A stretch of DNA of 64,000 nt, from assembly GCA_028023455.1 (NCBI GenBank), contig JAQFVV010000204.1, positions 141,501 to 205,500 on the forward strand. Direction: 5' to 3'. This stretch comes from Epiperipatus broadwayi (lineage: Eukaryota; Onychophora; Udeonychophora; Euonychophora; Peripatidae). Below the pieces are notes generated by a model. That model was not told the DNA's origin, did no database searches, and saw only the letters and a program-made list of their open reading frames with translations. The translations under genes were made by a program, and so were the position numbers. Positions 12,546 through 26,264 of the stretch are shown here, one piece after another; the stretch's first letter is position 1, and each line of letters begins with the position of its first letter.

Positions 12546-15284
12546 ATCCTTTCCCTAACAAAAAAATATTAACATCATTTCACATGAATAAGTAATTGTA
12601 TATTTCACTAGTGTCACTGCTGCTTCTGTAGGAAGAATTGACCAAGAGAAGCCTTAATTACAACTAAGATTGAGATCATAAATTAAAAATATTTGGTAAG
12701 AACTATTAGGGTAAGTGGAGAAGATGAGCTAATGCTAATTATTTCTTGTACATTGGTCTAAGTCTTTGGGCATTGTAAGTACATTTTGGCCCATCCAGTG
12801 TATTATTCATATAAGCATTTTTTCCAATCTTTTTCTGTATCCTATAGGATCATTCATAAAAATTAAAAAAAACAAACTTGTATTGGTGTTCCTGCGGGTG
12901 ACTAACACAAGCTTCAATTTAATCCTCACTCGCTAATTGAACTTAGTACTATTAATCTACTTAATTAAATTATATAAATTTTATTCTACCAAATTTATAA
13001 TGGACCATAACCAAATCAAATGATTTACTTAAATAATCTACTTTATTTTTAATAATCTACTTTATTTCATGACGGTATAATGGGTTTGGGACTCATAGAA
13101 TTGTAAGATTCTTTGTTAATATTTAAAGTCATGAACATATAGTTATACATTTTGAAAAGAATGAAGCTTGTTGACAGAAACATTATAACTTTGATTTTCA
13201 TTCTCACTGTATACTTATAAAGACATCATGTGAGCAGTTTGACTTTCCACCAACACATTCATTCTGAAACTTATCTAGGAATACAGCTTCCTTGTAACAT
13301 AAAATTATTATTATCATTCAAAGGTTTATTCTTGTACCTATATCTATTAACATTCTTTCTATTTCTTTGATAAAACATTATAATTTCAAAGTCAATCTTA
13401 CCATGAAATAAAAACTTTGTCTCTGCTCAATCATTATCAGTTATAAAATGACATGAAGAAAATCTCTATACAGTTTTGCCTTTTGAATATCTTTTCATGG
13501 TTGTATTTCTTTATGTGATAGTATATCCTTGCCACCCCATTAAAATGTATATCACTTTTGTTACTTTGGGCCTAAAATAATCTCTATCTTTTTTTACTAA
13601 ATTGTCATCAATCACAACATTTGTATCCTCAGAAGTTTTATTTCTCTTGCACCTTATTTTTATATGTCCTTTTCTTGAATCCTGTTTGAGTGTTAAATCA
13701 CATTTGTTTTCACCACCATCCATTAAAAAATTAGTGATCTCACAATCAGTAGGTTTACCAACTTGCAATTTGTAATAAGCTATTTTCTCTAGTTCTATCC
13801 TATTATCATCTAGGGATTATTGAAATCCAAAACTACTATTCACAATTGTTTGGTTGTTGTAATTATTTTACAGTTTTATATAAGTCACATGTCATTGCTT
13901 GGTACAGCTTTTTCTTTTCTATTATGAATGCCGATGCTTCAGCTCTAGATCTTTTTAATTTATTAGTTACTGATTTATAGCTCTTTAAGATTTTTTGCAT
14001 TCACCTTCTTCAATGTCTTAGAGTTGACATTTATTTTTTTGCAGAATAAACGTTTATTTCATCTTTTAATTCTTTAGAATTATTCTTTATATCTCTTTCT
14101 AACTTAGTGAACACATCTTAAATAATTTTCTCTATCTATAATTTCAAATGCAACTGATATTTTGTCTTTAGTATCTGTCATAATCTCTAATACTATGTTA
14201 ATACACAAAAGAAAATAAAAATTGCTAAATATATTATATGTGTGTATATATGAAATTTTACTTTGTATTTCAAAAGTCTAATCATATAAATCTATCTAAG
14301 GTCTTCTACCTCCCTCTGGTATCTAAAAAAATAATCATCCCATCAACATACACATGCAATAACAAAAGAAATACAATTCAACAGACAACTATATCATAAA
14401 AGTTTTTTTATTCACCTATGCCTGAGGATTACTTTCTGAACTTCTAATATTGTATCATTGTATATTATCTCAAAGTGTTTTGAAAATTTTTGATAATATA
14501 TTAATATAATTTTCTTATAGATTGATTTGAAATTATGTAGAACTCTTATTGGGTAACATATAAATTCACACCATAATGGAACTCTTAATCTCTTGGTGCA
14601 AGATTGGAAAACAACAAACTGTAACTGCATGAAGTTGAGCAAGGTTCATCTTGTTCAAGAAGCACCATTAATTGCAGTGCTAAGTTGTAATCATATGAAA
14701 TTGGTTAGCAGCTTCCTTTAAATCAGTTTAATTCCTATGCTAAGTTCATAGTTATAAAATGGTCTATGTTTATGCTAGTTAAATGAACCTAACTTTGGCT
14801 CAAAATAACTTGGTCACTGTATATACCAGAAACAAAAGATATCTTTGATTGAATCTAGACTATATTCATAATATAGTTATTTATATGTGTATGGAGTTTT
14901 AATTCATTTTGTATATTTATAGGTATGGTTTGTGGGCAGTTCCAAATCATAAATAAATGATCATAAAACATTTAAATATTCTCAGATTAAGGTACATGTG
15001 TATTACCAAATTCATATGCTGTACCATGACCTAAAGTGCAAATATGATGTAGTTGTGAAATAAATTTATAACACACAAAAAAAAATCAAATGAAGTTAAA
15101 TTTTGAATAAAATATTTGCTTCATTTTTTATTGTGACATAGGTGAGAGACAACAATAAAATAAATAAAAAAGAGAGTAATGACCATTTCTTTAATTATAC
15201 TTTTAATGAACTTATAAAATAATGGTAATATTTATTATTTAAAGGATTTTCAAATGCATATGTATTAAAATTAAAGGTACTGTA
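12546..15284. other. AT-rich stretch; possible minus-strand retroelement traces, no gene supported
   Basis: Mostly featureless AT-rich DNA. Around 12790-12870 the minus strand reads FYE-SYRI-KKIG-NAY, like the C-terminal end of a gypsy integrase (compare FYEGPYEIVKK at about 24640). From 13511 to about 14180 the minus strand carries Lys- and Glu-rich broken frames. The longest is 13511-13768 (85 codons, KPTDCEI and DRDYFRPKV), which could be a decayed gag- or ORF1-like sequence. I do not recognise it, and no intact start-to-stop gene is supported. Confidence 0.3.
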
Positions 15285-15470
15285 TGTACTATTCCTGTAA
15301 TGAAGAAAAGATATGAGGCTTTTTCACATTAGTATTAATACACTGGTAACTTTGTAATATTGTTATTTTGGCAAACCATTTACAAAGTTATCAAACATTA
15401 CAAAGTTATCAATACATTGATATAAATGTGAAAAGCCCTCATATTTTTTGTTCATTGCAGGAATAGTACA
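15285..15470. mobile_element. MITE-like element with long terminal inverted repeats
   Basis: A 186-bp unit whose ends are inverted copies over about 70 bp. The left end is TGTACTATTCCTG; the right end is CAGGAATAGTACA (after TTCATTG). The arms also share GAGGCTTTTTCACAT and TAACTTTGTAAT. There is no coding capacity. An obvious target-site duplication was not found. A homologous single end lies at 17316-17361. Probably a non-autonomous DNA transposon, though a foldback repeat of another kind is possible. Confidence 0.65.
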
Positions 15471-17315
15471 CAAGATCTATATTTTTAAAAAAGGTAAAAA
15501 AAGTATTATATAAAATATACATGTATTTCTATAAAATCTACACATATGCAGACAAATTCTTTGACACTTAATTCAATCAATTTCAAAAGAATGTGTAGAA
15601 ATAGTTTTTAAAAACCAAACATTACTCACACAATTAATACTTCCTGGCTCATAATAGAACATCTGATGTAGTTGAAATAATAAACAATTTTGAATTGTCT
15701 TCTTGCAGAAACAAGATGGAGATTTTTTCCATTGGAAATTTTCCTTTCCACCCAACTCCCTATCTGAATTGTTTATGAAGCATGTGATTGAGCAGTACAT
15801 GGTGTAAATAGAATTTTGCCATGCAATGTAAATTTTCAAATCAACATATAGCAATGTGTTTTTTTTTCTTAATTAAAGAGAAAGAATAATAACTACAACA
15901 ACTTAACACCAAAAAAAGAAGGAAACAAAAGTAAGAAATAAGTCAATGTAAAATTCAATAAGCAAATAAAAAAAAATGTAAATTGCAGCATTTTGATGAG
16001 ATGTTTTTTAGACTAGATGAAAAAATGATCAAGGTGTAATCTTGTGATGATATCAAATTGAAAAAAAATTAACCCTGCAATGTATATTGAAAAGCGTGTT
16101 TGTTTGTTCTTTTGCCTTATTTATTTATATTTGTTAGTTGCAAAAAACATTGTTTTTTTTTTAAATCTGCTTGCATGGCTGTGATTTTTGCCTTATTTTT
16201 ATTTGCTTTATTTCTATTTGACAATTGATGACAGGCTTTGTTTATGGAGAAAAAAATCAACAAGGTTGAATTATTACTCAACAGTGGATGTTTGGTGGTT
16301 TATGCAGACAGATTAACACTTATAATTTGGTGGATCCACACACTGGGGTTCACACCCAAACACTCTAAAGACTATGGGATTGCTTTTTAATCTTAATTCC
16401 ATTTCCTTGGTGAAAATAAGTACTTTTGTTTCCTTGTTGAACAAAAAAAAAATTTCTTATTAATAAAGAAAGTAAAAAAAAATTCTTCTCTACTGAATTT
16501 TAGATTAGAATGAAAATAATCTACCAGATTTGGTCCATAACAGACTAGACCTACTTTTCTCTTTACTCAATGATAGAAAACCATTTTTGGTATCCTCCTT
16601 CCTACATGAAAACTCTTACAATTGATATTTGTTTTGTGTTATGGTTCTGAATTATTCTGTTTGGTCTTGTGTATTTCCCAAAAAAGATAGTTTTTGTTAA
16701 ATTTTGATTCTATTTTTTTTCTGCCTGCATATGTAAAAGCAGTCATAAAAGTGTTTTTACTTTATATTTCTTTATTGTTCTGAATTATTTGTTTGGTTGT
16801 TGTTGTTTTTTTTTTTTTGTGTGTGGTGTATACAGAGAGACTAAATTTTTTTTATCTTGGCAGTTAAGAATCGGATAGTGGTGGCACTTCTAATTAAGTG
16901 GATCCACAAACTGGGGTTCACACTCACAAAAGAACGAACTTGAAATTAAAGATTAGAAATTAACCAAAAATTCACACTAAAAAACCCACAATTAAGTAAC
17001 AACAACAATAACTAATTTAAAATTTCAACAACAAACTTGTCAAATGCACAATTAAGTAACAACAACTAATTTCAATTTTAACAACACAGCTTTTAATGAA
17101 ATGAAAAAACAAAAAAAAACATATTTTATACACCCACAGAATTCAATACGATTAGCAACAAAAATCTCCAAAAGGCAGCAATAGAGTAGCCTTTGTTTGG
17201 GACATGTTGCAAAAAGTTTTTGTGCACATTTAAAAATGTTTTTCGACGAGAAATAACACTCAAATCGCAAGTCGCAAGGTTTATTTGACGTTCGCAAGAG
17301 TATTACTTTATTGGG
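15471..17315. other. AT-rich stretch with small local repeats
   Basis: No gene recognised. It contains two copies of a block around GTGGATCCACA-ACTGGGGTTCACAC (about 16331-16358 and 16900-16925), and a roughly 57-bp tandem duplication starting CACAATTAAGTAACAACAA (16989 and 17047). A minus-strand frame at 17052-17297 (81 codons, Cys- and Phe-rich) has no recognisable domain and I do not call it a gene. Confidence 0.5.
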
Positions 17316-17361
17316 TATGTGAAAAGGCCTCCTATCTTTTTTTCATTGTAGGAATAGTACA
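17316..17361. repeat. Solo terminal inverted repeat related to the 15285-15470 element
   Basis: TATGTGAAAAGGCC, then TTTCATTGTAGGAATAGTACA, matching the right arm of the 15285-15470 element. The partner arm is not adjacent. It may be a truncated copy, or the far end of a larger element beginning at 15285. Confidence 0.55.
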
Positions 17362-17429
17362 CAAGTACCAAATGAAGACAGTCTATTATGTGCACAGTTA
17401 TAAATAATAATTTTTAATATAACAAATTT

Positions 17430-18650
17430 GTATTAACAACAAAATAATAAAAGAAATACACACACACACACACACACACAAAAGGAGAATCTTCGTTTTA
17501 ACATAAAGTAATGCAGATTAAATTTCTCTTTTATATATATAATAAAATAACGTGCGAATAATCATATAATACCAAAAATAATAATAATGATAATAGCACT
17601 AGCTACCTGTCTTTACAGTTCTGCCTACATGTGGGCACAAAATTTATAAATTATATAGCAAAACAATAAAATGGTTAGAGGCTTATTTATGCTTTAGTTA
17701 ATTAAGTTATAATTGATCAACCATTTTTGCAAATCTTTTCTTTTTTAGTTATTTATTTTTTGTTGTTTGATGGGAGCAAACATTATTTCATTTAACAGTT
17801 CCTTCTCCTGGATTTGATGTTTAGGTCGTTTCTTGAAGTAGTTGAAGATGCTTGAGTTGAGATTGGTTTTTAGAATTTTTTTAAATCTCGCTTTTGCGGA
17901 ATGGCAGTATGATTCAGATAATTAATCATAATATTTTCCTTTTTTTATAATTGCTTCTCAAATTTTATATGTTGGTCTCTTTTTTGTCTAGGTTGGAATG
18001 AGTTGACTAAATATACGATTTCCTTCCTTAGCTATGAATTTTTACTTTATGGTTTTCCATTGATGTAATGTGGAACGTACAGACGAGAGAATGATAAAAT
18101 CCTTAGATAGATGGGGTTTTTTCTAGTGTATCCTGTCAATTATGCAAGATATAAATGGAGATTTATCTTTCCATTGATAAGAGCAAAATTAATAAGGTAA
18201 ACGTTTTCTAATAACTTTCCTTCACGGCACTCGACAGAGCAAAAAAAAAAAACCAACTTTTTTTTCTTTCATGAGACATATATGTTTTCTAACTTTTTAT
18301 TGTTCACGTAAATGATAACAATGGCTTTAATGATTATATTATAATATTTTGGAATGATTATATATATATACGTGAAAAAATTAAATGTAAATAATTAACA
18401 AATATACACGTATTTTCTATTTTTCGTTATTATTATGATTTTTATATCATTTTAATACAATTCACATATTTTATTTTCATCTTTTATTATTGTTATTATT
18501 CTGGTTACCTCTTCACTACTCTTAGATAAAAAAAAAAACATACTAGTAATGATAAACATAACTTGATACAAAACATCTAAAACATATTTATAAACATTTT
18601 TTTAATATAACAACTGAGAGTAAGGGTGGGATTATTTCAATCCTTACAAC
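17430..18650. repeat. Dispersed repeat, copy B (uninterrupted paralogue of the LINE target)
   Basis: The left part (17430-17590) matches 190-380 and the right part (17575-18650) matches 11507-12545. At the junction copy B has ACCAAAAATAATAATAATGATAATAGCA, with no LINE. It contains an (AC)n run at 17458-17481. This copy shows what the locus at 0.2-12.5 kb looked like before LINE insertion. Confidence 0.82.
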
Positions 18651-18899
18651 ATATAACAAGTAAAATAATGAAGATATAAAATAACTGTTTGAATTTAAAT
18701 TATAGAGGTTTACATTAAAACTGTTAGTTAAATCTATCAGCATCGAACGTTACTCCTAAATAACTATTTGAATTTTTACAAAATTTCACTAAAATAATTC
18801 TTTATTAATTTGTACATTTCTTTTCTTCTACTATTGTTTTAAAAATTTAACATATTGTCAAAACATGTTTATCCATCTAACATGAGCTGGAACTCACAA

Positions 18900-18990
18900 A
18901 CTGTACTTCAAACCCAGTCAAACCTGAGATTTGTCAGGGACCAGCCTGGATTCGAACCCACTATCTAAGCCCCAGATCTAACACCTAATG
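18900..18990 (-). repeat. tRNA-like SINE fragment
   Basis: On the minus strand GGGTTCGAATCC (18948-18959) is a perfect RNA polymerase III B box, preceded by GGCTTAGATAGT, as in the T-arm side of a tRNA. A matching A box and a cloverleaf are not convincing, so this looks like a tRNA-derived SINE remnant rather than a tRNA gene. Confidence 0.4.
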
Positions 18991-19904
18991 AATAACATAA
19001 TAGTGATGGCACATGAGAATTAATTTTAATCTGACCCACTAGCAAATTGAAGAAGACAATGAGACATCTATTACTATGACTAAACTAAAATATATGTAAG
19101 CATGGTTGTATGTTAGGAAGTAGAGAAAAGAGGAATTCAAACTACTCAAATAAGTTAGACAATAAAATATAGTTTAATATACTGACAAATTATTATACAT
19201 TTATAAATTAATTGCAAACATTAGTATGTGCGTGAATGAGCAAGCGGTAGATAATTACATAGTGTCATTCACGCTATTATTTCTCATATGCTCTTTATTA
19301 GCTAAATAATATATGATAAATAAGCACACATCTTTGGTGGGTCCAATATTAAGATGTCAATCAGTTATTAAAAAGAATTCACATAAAATTGCTATTAATG
19401 CTTTGGATTACAGGTGTGAAACATGGCGACTAACATTATTACTTCAGGGAGCATTTTGGGATTTATTATAGATATAATATAAACTATTTTTATGCCATTA
19501 TGGTCATGAAAATAAATAAAATACATTTGAAAACATATTTGATAATATGACAAAAATATTTAATGAAAATTCATATTTGGAAATGTCGAAAGGTAAATAA
19601 GTAGATGATTTTGGATTTCCCGCTTTTTGTCCGCCATGTTTGTTTTTGTATTAATCACAGACTTATTTATTTTTTAAATTTGAATTATTATAGGATTTGT
19701 TACCATTTTCTTGTTTTTTCTTTTAATAATTTCTACTTTCGATCTATTTCTTGTGTATATATATCCTCAGACATTTCTATTTTTCGATTTAAATGAAGAA
19801 ATATTGATTTTAGGGGGGGGAGGTGTCTCGTATTTTCATAGTTTTTTTATTTGAATTTCATATCATTTTGTTCTTTTGTTTTTTATTTGGCAATTTTCAG
19901 ACAC
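18991..19904. other. AT-rich intergenic DNA, nothing recognised
   Basis: No homology, domain or repeat structure was recognised. A short ATGGCGAC start-like context at 19424 opens only about 20 codons. Confidence 0.5.
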
Positions 19905-20085
19905 TTTCATCGCTTTTTTTTTTTTTTTTTACTTGTCAATTTTTAGCCATTTTCATAACTTTTTTTTTTTTACTTGTCAATTTTTATCCACTTTCTTAAC
20001 TTTTTTTTTTATTTGTGAATTTTTAGCCACTTCTGTAACTTTTTTTTTTATTTGTGAATTTTGAGCCACTTTCGTAAATAAATTT
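19905..20085. repeat. T-rich minisatellite, about four units of 42-48 bp
   Basis: Repeating pattern: a run of 9-14 T, then A(C)TTTGT-AATTTT-A-CCA, then TTTC-TAACT and the next T run. The plus frame 19876-20064 reads as Phe-rich repeats and is an artefact of the array. Downstream a TTATCACTTGCAG resembles a splice acceptor, but the following frame closes after about 25 codons. Confidence 0.75.
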
Positions 20086-23000
20086 ATCACTTGCAGGTTT
20101 CAGGCTGGTTGTTGATGATGTCGCAGTGCCTTCTGATGGTGGCAGTACACTCCCTCCTCAACTACTATAAATGATAATGATTTTCTATTTAGCTATCTAT
20201 AACTATAGATCACTTTCATTCTTTAATGTTTCTATGTATGAAAATTAAAATTGGCTGATATTAAATGATATCTTGGTAGACTTTATGAAGACACAAGAAA
20301 AACAATGAAATGATTTGAAAAAAGAACATATTTTTATATTACAAACATAAGCTGTAAAAGCACAAATAGAGAGGGATTCATCTTAAATAGAAGTTACAAT
20401 AGAAAGATTGAGAAGACAGTTTATATAAGACAAAATAGCAAGATTATTTATTCAAATTAGTGAAAGATAACTAAATCCAGATCATTTATATGCAAATAAA
20501 TTCTCATTACAATGAAAAAAGTAGAGAAATTTATATTGATGTAGAAAATACTTTTTAATCAAACCAAAGAACATTTTAAAAATGTCAAAATATAGAATTG
20601 AAAATCATTTAAAATATTGAAGGACAAAAGTACTGAGGGTAAATTTAGTTGTGGAAACAGAAGTAAGAACATGACATGTAGAATTTCCAAATAAAAAAAT
20701 TAAATATTCTTACTTTGAGAAAGTTATAAAACAAAAATAAACATGGGTCAATTAAATGGAAGTACATTAAAATTTGTTTTTAATTTTTCTAACAAAAAAG
20801 TTTTTATTTCAAAATTGTAATGTTCTTAATAAATTCAACCCAGGAAGTGATATTATCCAAATCTGAAAAAAACTATTAAAATTCATATGAATTTAGGTTA
20901 GGTGATTCTATTTTATCAAAATTTGAAAATAATGCTTTAAAATTTCTAGAAATATTGAAGGTCTGGGTTTACATCTTGTAGAATTAAAAATAAATTCTAA
21001 AAAAAAAAAAGACTAAAATAGTATTTAATGGCTTATAAGAAAGAAGTAAATGGATGTTTGAAAGTTTTACTTTAACAAATTTAACTACTATAAATACTTT
21101 TTTGAAAATATAATTGATAAAATTTATAATAGATTTAAACTTGAATGAAAGTGCTTTGCTAAAAATAACTTGATATTAATAGGATAAAGTCCTAATATAG
21201 AAATATTTTTAACAAATGTTATTTTTAACCAGTACATAATTATATATTTAACTTGGAGACTTAATAGAGAAATAACCCAAAATCTTTATATTAGTCAGTG
21301 AAGTATGAAAATATATGTATTGTGCTTACCACAATTATCAAAATGGGTAGATGTAAAAAACAAGAATATCATTGATATCCTGATAGACATATTACTAAAA
21401 AGATCAGATTAGATATACAACTGAAGCATAACTAAAACTTAAGAGATCACAAAAGATCACCAAAAATCCCATTTTAGTTAGGTAAATCAAATGAGAATGT
21501 AAAGAAGATAATCTATAGATAAGAAAAACTGGATTAAATTGAAAAAGTTATTTCTTCTGATCAACATGCTAACTCTTCTTTCTTATGTTACCATGACAAA
21601 AAATCCATTACTATAATAAATCATTTTATTACTTATAAGATAAGCATTGCAATTATAGTTAATGGTAAGACAAGAACTCTTTTTGTCACAGTTCATATTA
21701 GCACTGCTTCTTGTATAGCTTGCAGTGTAGATACCATCAATCAACACTAGAATAAAGTTGACCTCTGAAGAATGACTTCATAGGGGTTGTATCATTATCC
21801 ATTATCCATACCATGATGTAGACTATTATTGTTTTCTGTACTACCTCCCCTAATTCAGAGTAATTTACTATATAGGACCTAGGACTTAGGAAAAATATTT
21901 AAGTGTTTTTTTCTTTAACAACATTTGGGGAAACAAGCTTATATATATATTATAATGGTCAGGGAGAGGGTGATCAAAAAGAGTCTTACCGTATTTGCCA
22001 CTACAGGGTGCCACCAGGTTATTTCAACCTGGAAAATTTATAGAGTAGGCAGATATGCTTTGTTAAGATCCCACTTTATTTTATATTTAAACCATTAGCC
22101 CAAGTCACTAGCTCAGTGGAGGTGCAGAGATAATAATATATAACTTGTTTAATTTGTATTTTAAATATAAAAAAAAATAAAAGTCATTAACACACAAACA
22201 ACATTTATTTACACACATATATAATCATTTTAAAATTTGAGGAATAACATTATTTTAGATTTTAATATTCTTTTAATTTAAATTATTATTTTAAGATTTT
22301 AAATTGTCCACACAGATGAATTTTATATTTATTTTAAGATTGTCGAGTATGAATAAACTACATAGATTTGCATTTAAAAAGAAAATATTCTATTTCTTAT
22401 TTAACTTTAAGCCAAAAGTTTGCAGTCAAACCGGCATCAATCCAGCTGATACATTGATGTATTCGATGTAGCATGAAAATACGACAGCACAAAGGAATGT
22501 ACATCTGAACAGTATGGTTAGAGAAGACATTGACTCTCAACCAAACAGGAATGCTACATCTGTCAGCAAGAAGAACAATAAAAAAACTTCATAGGAAGGG
22601 ACTGCATTTTCCATCTTACTATTCCCTTCCATAGGCAAAAAGGGGTGTGCATATAATGGAGATCCTGCATGTAGCAAACCCCATACTACATCTACTAATT
22701 TCACCAATATATCCAATCCATTGACCTAATTTAACTACGAAACAAATAACCTAAGATTACCCTCCCATAATTAATTAATATAACTTTACAAATCTATATA
22801 GCCATTCATGCCTGACTTAAATTTAACATTTATATAAGTTCACAAAGATGGATTTATAAAAGTTTGTTTTTTAATGTTGAGCATAGATCGACTACATAGA
22901 TTACACACTCAAAAACATTTCAAAATAAACATAAATGATCAAAATATAAAGTCATTGATGTAATTGCAGAGGGAATTCACAAGAAATCCAATGGCATTCA

Positions 23001-24590
23001 TCATAAGATGCCGCATTGACACCAATAACTAAAAAGACATCCAAATAAATACATTTTAGATATTCAATGTAAGATATCATTATTTACCGAATGTCTATAT
23101 ATTTTAATCAAATATGAAAACAAAAACATAATTAAACATGAACGAATCTATGCAAGCATCAATACTCAACTTAAATTTAATGCATTTAAATAATTTATAC
23201 AAATAAATATTAATAGAAATAAAAAAAAAGTAAAAATGGAAATGATTTTTATTTTTTTTTTAAAACTTAAATGTATAAAATCTAAACATTAAGTATCAAT
23301 TTGAAATTTGAAGGTCAGATAAGAGTTCATTTTAAAATTTAGGTTCTGAATATTAAAAGCTTGAATGAAAGTTCTTAATTATTTTTAAATTTTATAGTTC
23401 ATGTCTTTCAGAAGGAAAATCACGGTTCCTGGTGCCAATTCCTGCGATGTCTCTATTTGAAGTCTGGTCTGTTGTTCTGGAGGAGGCCTAAGCTGGTTCA
23501 ATCCTGGTATTACAGTCATTTTATTTCAAATAAGTGAGAGAGAGTGACAAGTAAATCTTATCGCTCTTCTCACAAAAATAAAGCTGAAACTCCACTTAAT
23601 TTCAATATTTTTCTTTTTATAGTACTCCTCCGGATTCATTGAACATCGTTTCCTGTTGTAATAATTTTCATTATGGTCTAGGCCTTCATTGCTGCTTCTA
23701 TATTGGACATCTAATTTATTTTTTATTCTCTTATCTATATCTTTCAACTGACCTTTTTTTCTATAAAAGCCCAAAGGGCTAGTTTGCTTTTCAATTAATT
23801 TATAAAACAATCATTTCCATTTACAAAAATATTTTATCTTTAGATCTTGTACTTTTTTTAAAAAATAGTACATTCAAATATATTTTTTTTTAAAAAAAAG
23901 AAAATAATTTTTAAAGTTTTGCATCTAGGCAAATATATATATGTATACATGTTTAACTACTCTTTAATTTTTTAGCTTTGTTTTTATTTACGAACTTAGT
24001 TTTTATTTTAATCTTAAATTAATGTAATGATATATTTTATACCGTTAATATATATATATATTAGCTCCATATTACAAGAGAGAAAATTCTTTGCCAACAA
24101 ATATTCTTTTATTTCTATATTCTAAAATATTGTTGAATCCTAATTCTTTTTCTTGAATTTAAAGTCAGTCTTCTATTTTTTATCACAATAAATGAGATTA
24201 TATTTACAATATAATTCAAAATAAGTGAAAAGATCTTAAAATGTCTTTTAACTGTGTATTTTCTTTTTTTACCATGTGTATGTGTGCGTGTACAAGTGCA
24301 CACATATACATGATTCTTCAAATCTGATTAATGTGGACTGCACTCTTGCTACTAGAGTTATATATGTTCTCACTTTAAAAGAAGACAATGGGACACTTAA
24401 ACTTTTCATTTCTCATTTATTTGTTGATTACAACTCTATTAATTTATAACCTTTCCTTTCATTTGTATCATATACAACATATCTTTAAAACATTTTTTTC
24501 CCAATTTCAACATCACTCTTGTATCCTAGCAAGCAGGAAATCTTTCTTTTTTTAATTATTATTCATTGTCTGCTCTATATGGTTTCAGGA
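20086..24590. other. AT-rich intergenic DNA, no supported gene
   Basis: No recognisable protein domain. Islands of ordinary composition lie at 20098-20160, 21960-22110, 22420-22690 and 23400-23520 in otherwise very AT-rich DNA, and may be old repeat remnants. The minus frame 23526-23810 (94 codons, Lys/Arg/Asn-rich) lies just beyond the 3' side of the gypsy pol remnant. It could be decayed element sequence, but carries no motif I can name. Confidence 0.4.
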
Positions 24591-24599
24591 TATGAGAAT

Positions 24600-25705
24600 T
24601 TTATGGTCCTTTTCCCAGATTAAGTGTTTTCACTATGCTTCTTCACAATTTCATAGGGTCCTTCATAAAAAATTTTAAATTTCTTAAAAATGTGTTGTTC
24701 AATAAAAGTGACATTAGATGCCTTCACAAACTATTATCACTAACCTTAAAAGTAGTGAGAGGTTTGATTCTGTCTGTGCTTCCTCTTTTTCCTTGACTAC
24801 ACCTTCACTTGTATGCCTTATCTTGATCAGATTCCATATTAATATACTCTAGTCTTACATCAAGTGGAGTTTTTATAAAGTTTGGTGCTGCTTTGCCAAA
24901 ATAGAGGTGAATAGAGTCAAATTCAATGGACTCTTTCCATATCCAATTAATATAATTTACATCTGTCTTTATTTGATTAATCCAACCACAACCATTTTTA
25001 TGAATGTATAATGCAAGTAATTTTCATAGTTCTCTCATAACCATTTTACAAGGGTTAGACAGAGACTTGTTGATGGAAATCAGTATATGTCTAATATAAT
25101 TTTTTAAATATCCAACATTGCCATTGTGCAGATATAAATGGCGTTCCCTGATCTGTTAGAATATTTTTAGATTTTTCATTAATAGGAATGTGTTGTTTTT
25201 TTTTCATTATCATAATATTGTTTTTTTTTTTGCATTAGGTTGAGTAATAAGATATGCAATCATGTACTTTGAAAAAATGTCACCAATTTTTTCATTCTTT
25301 AAAATGCTGGCAATGAATCATAAGAATCCATAGCAAGAATTTCATTAGGCTTTTTAGTTAAAATTGTATATGGTCCCCAGCATAAAATCTAGCATTGCTT
25401 AATACAGATATTATATTACAATACATTTTTGGCTAATAAAATAACTTATATAATACATATTCTATCTTGCAGGGCCAACATGTTCATATAACCTCTGCAC
25501 TTAATTAATTAAATGTTTTCTAATTCCATAAGGTATTACAATTTTCCACATATTTATTTAACTTGATACCCCAAAAGTTCATTTCTAATTTGGTATCAAA
25601 ATTATGATTTCTTTTTGGTGATAATCTTTTTTTATCAGATGCCATTTCCAGTATGTCAATTATGTCTTTTAGTTTCTTATCATCTCTTTGTTGGTGTGAC
25701 AAGAT
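24600..25705 (-). pseudogene. Ty3/gypsy integrase remnant
   Basis: Minus-strand integrase fragments read across several frames. An N-terminal part (25520-25702) begins SHQQRDD. A core contains ILTDQGTPFIS, with the catalytic-type Asp at about 25150 in the usual TDQGT context. A later HKNG-GWINQIKTDVNYINW-like stretch follows, then FYEGPYEIVKKHSENT near 24640-24680, typical of the region after the integrase core. Frameshifts and stops are frequent, so it is long dead. Integrases insert the cDNA of LTR retrotransposons. No LTR was recognised. Confidence 0.7.
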
Positions 25706-25779
25706 ATTTTCAAGTTATCCTTCACTGATTCATTTATATCTAAATTAAGAGTTTCTATATAATGTGTCATCAGTGCTTT

Positions 25780-26255
25780 TGTGGTGTGACTTGAATTGGA
25801 TTCTGACTGAAAATATCAGCTATAATAGTTCTGATCTCTTACCATATTAAACTGTATACCAAAATTGTTGAAGAAAAAGTCTCCACTGAATAAACTAAGG
25901 TAACTATGATTCAAGAACTTAAGGTTCTTATGATCAGTGATCACAATAAACCTCAAAAGCCAAGAGGAATTGTCAAAAATTTTGGGAAGCCCATATTATG
26001 CAAAAGCTTTCTTCTCTGTAATAGTATAGTTCAACTCAGAAACTCTTAGTAGTTTACTTATAAAGTACCGATCTTCTGATTAGTTGTTCTCTGGGAATTA
26101 GAAGACAATTGCTCCCAGTCCATAGCTACTGGTATCGGTTTGGATATAAAAGGGTTTTTCAAAATAAGGATAAGACAGCACAGCTGTATCAGTAAATTTG
26201 ATTTTAATTTTTTTCTAATCTTGATTGGGTTTAGGCATCCATCTCCAGGTTTCAT
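25780..26255 (-). pseudogene. Ty3/gypsy RNase H remnant
   Basis: Minus-strand continuation of the gypsy pol. 26058-26255 aligns with the thumb/RNase H junction (KKLKSNLLIQLC, KNPFI, AMDWEQLSSN). Around 25900-26040 the frame reads ELNYTITEKKAFA, then FIVITDHKNLKFL, the hallmark (N)Y-TEKE-LA and TDH-L blocks of gypsy RNase H. The domain would degrade RNA in the RNA/DNA hybrid. It is broken by stops. Confidence 0.72.
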
Positions 26256-26264
26256 TTTTTTTAA

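Noticed and set aside
22080-22125. TAGCTCAGTGG, a perfect tRNA A box, on the plus strand
   Set aside because: No B box, anticodon arm or acceptor pairing follows; probably chance or a tiny SINE fragment.
23526-23810. 94-codon minus-strand frame as a host exon
   Set aside because: No recognisable motif and no convincing splice sites; it lies beside the gypsy remnant and may be decayed element sequence.
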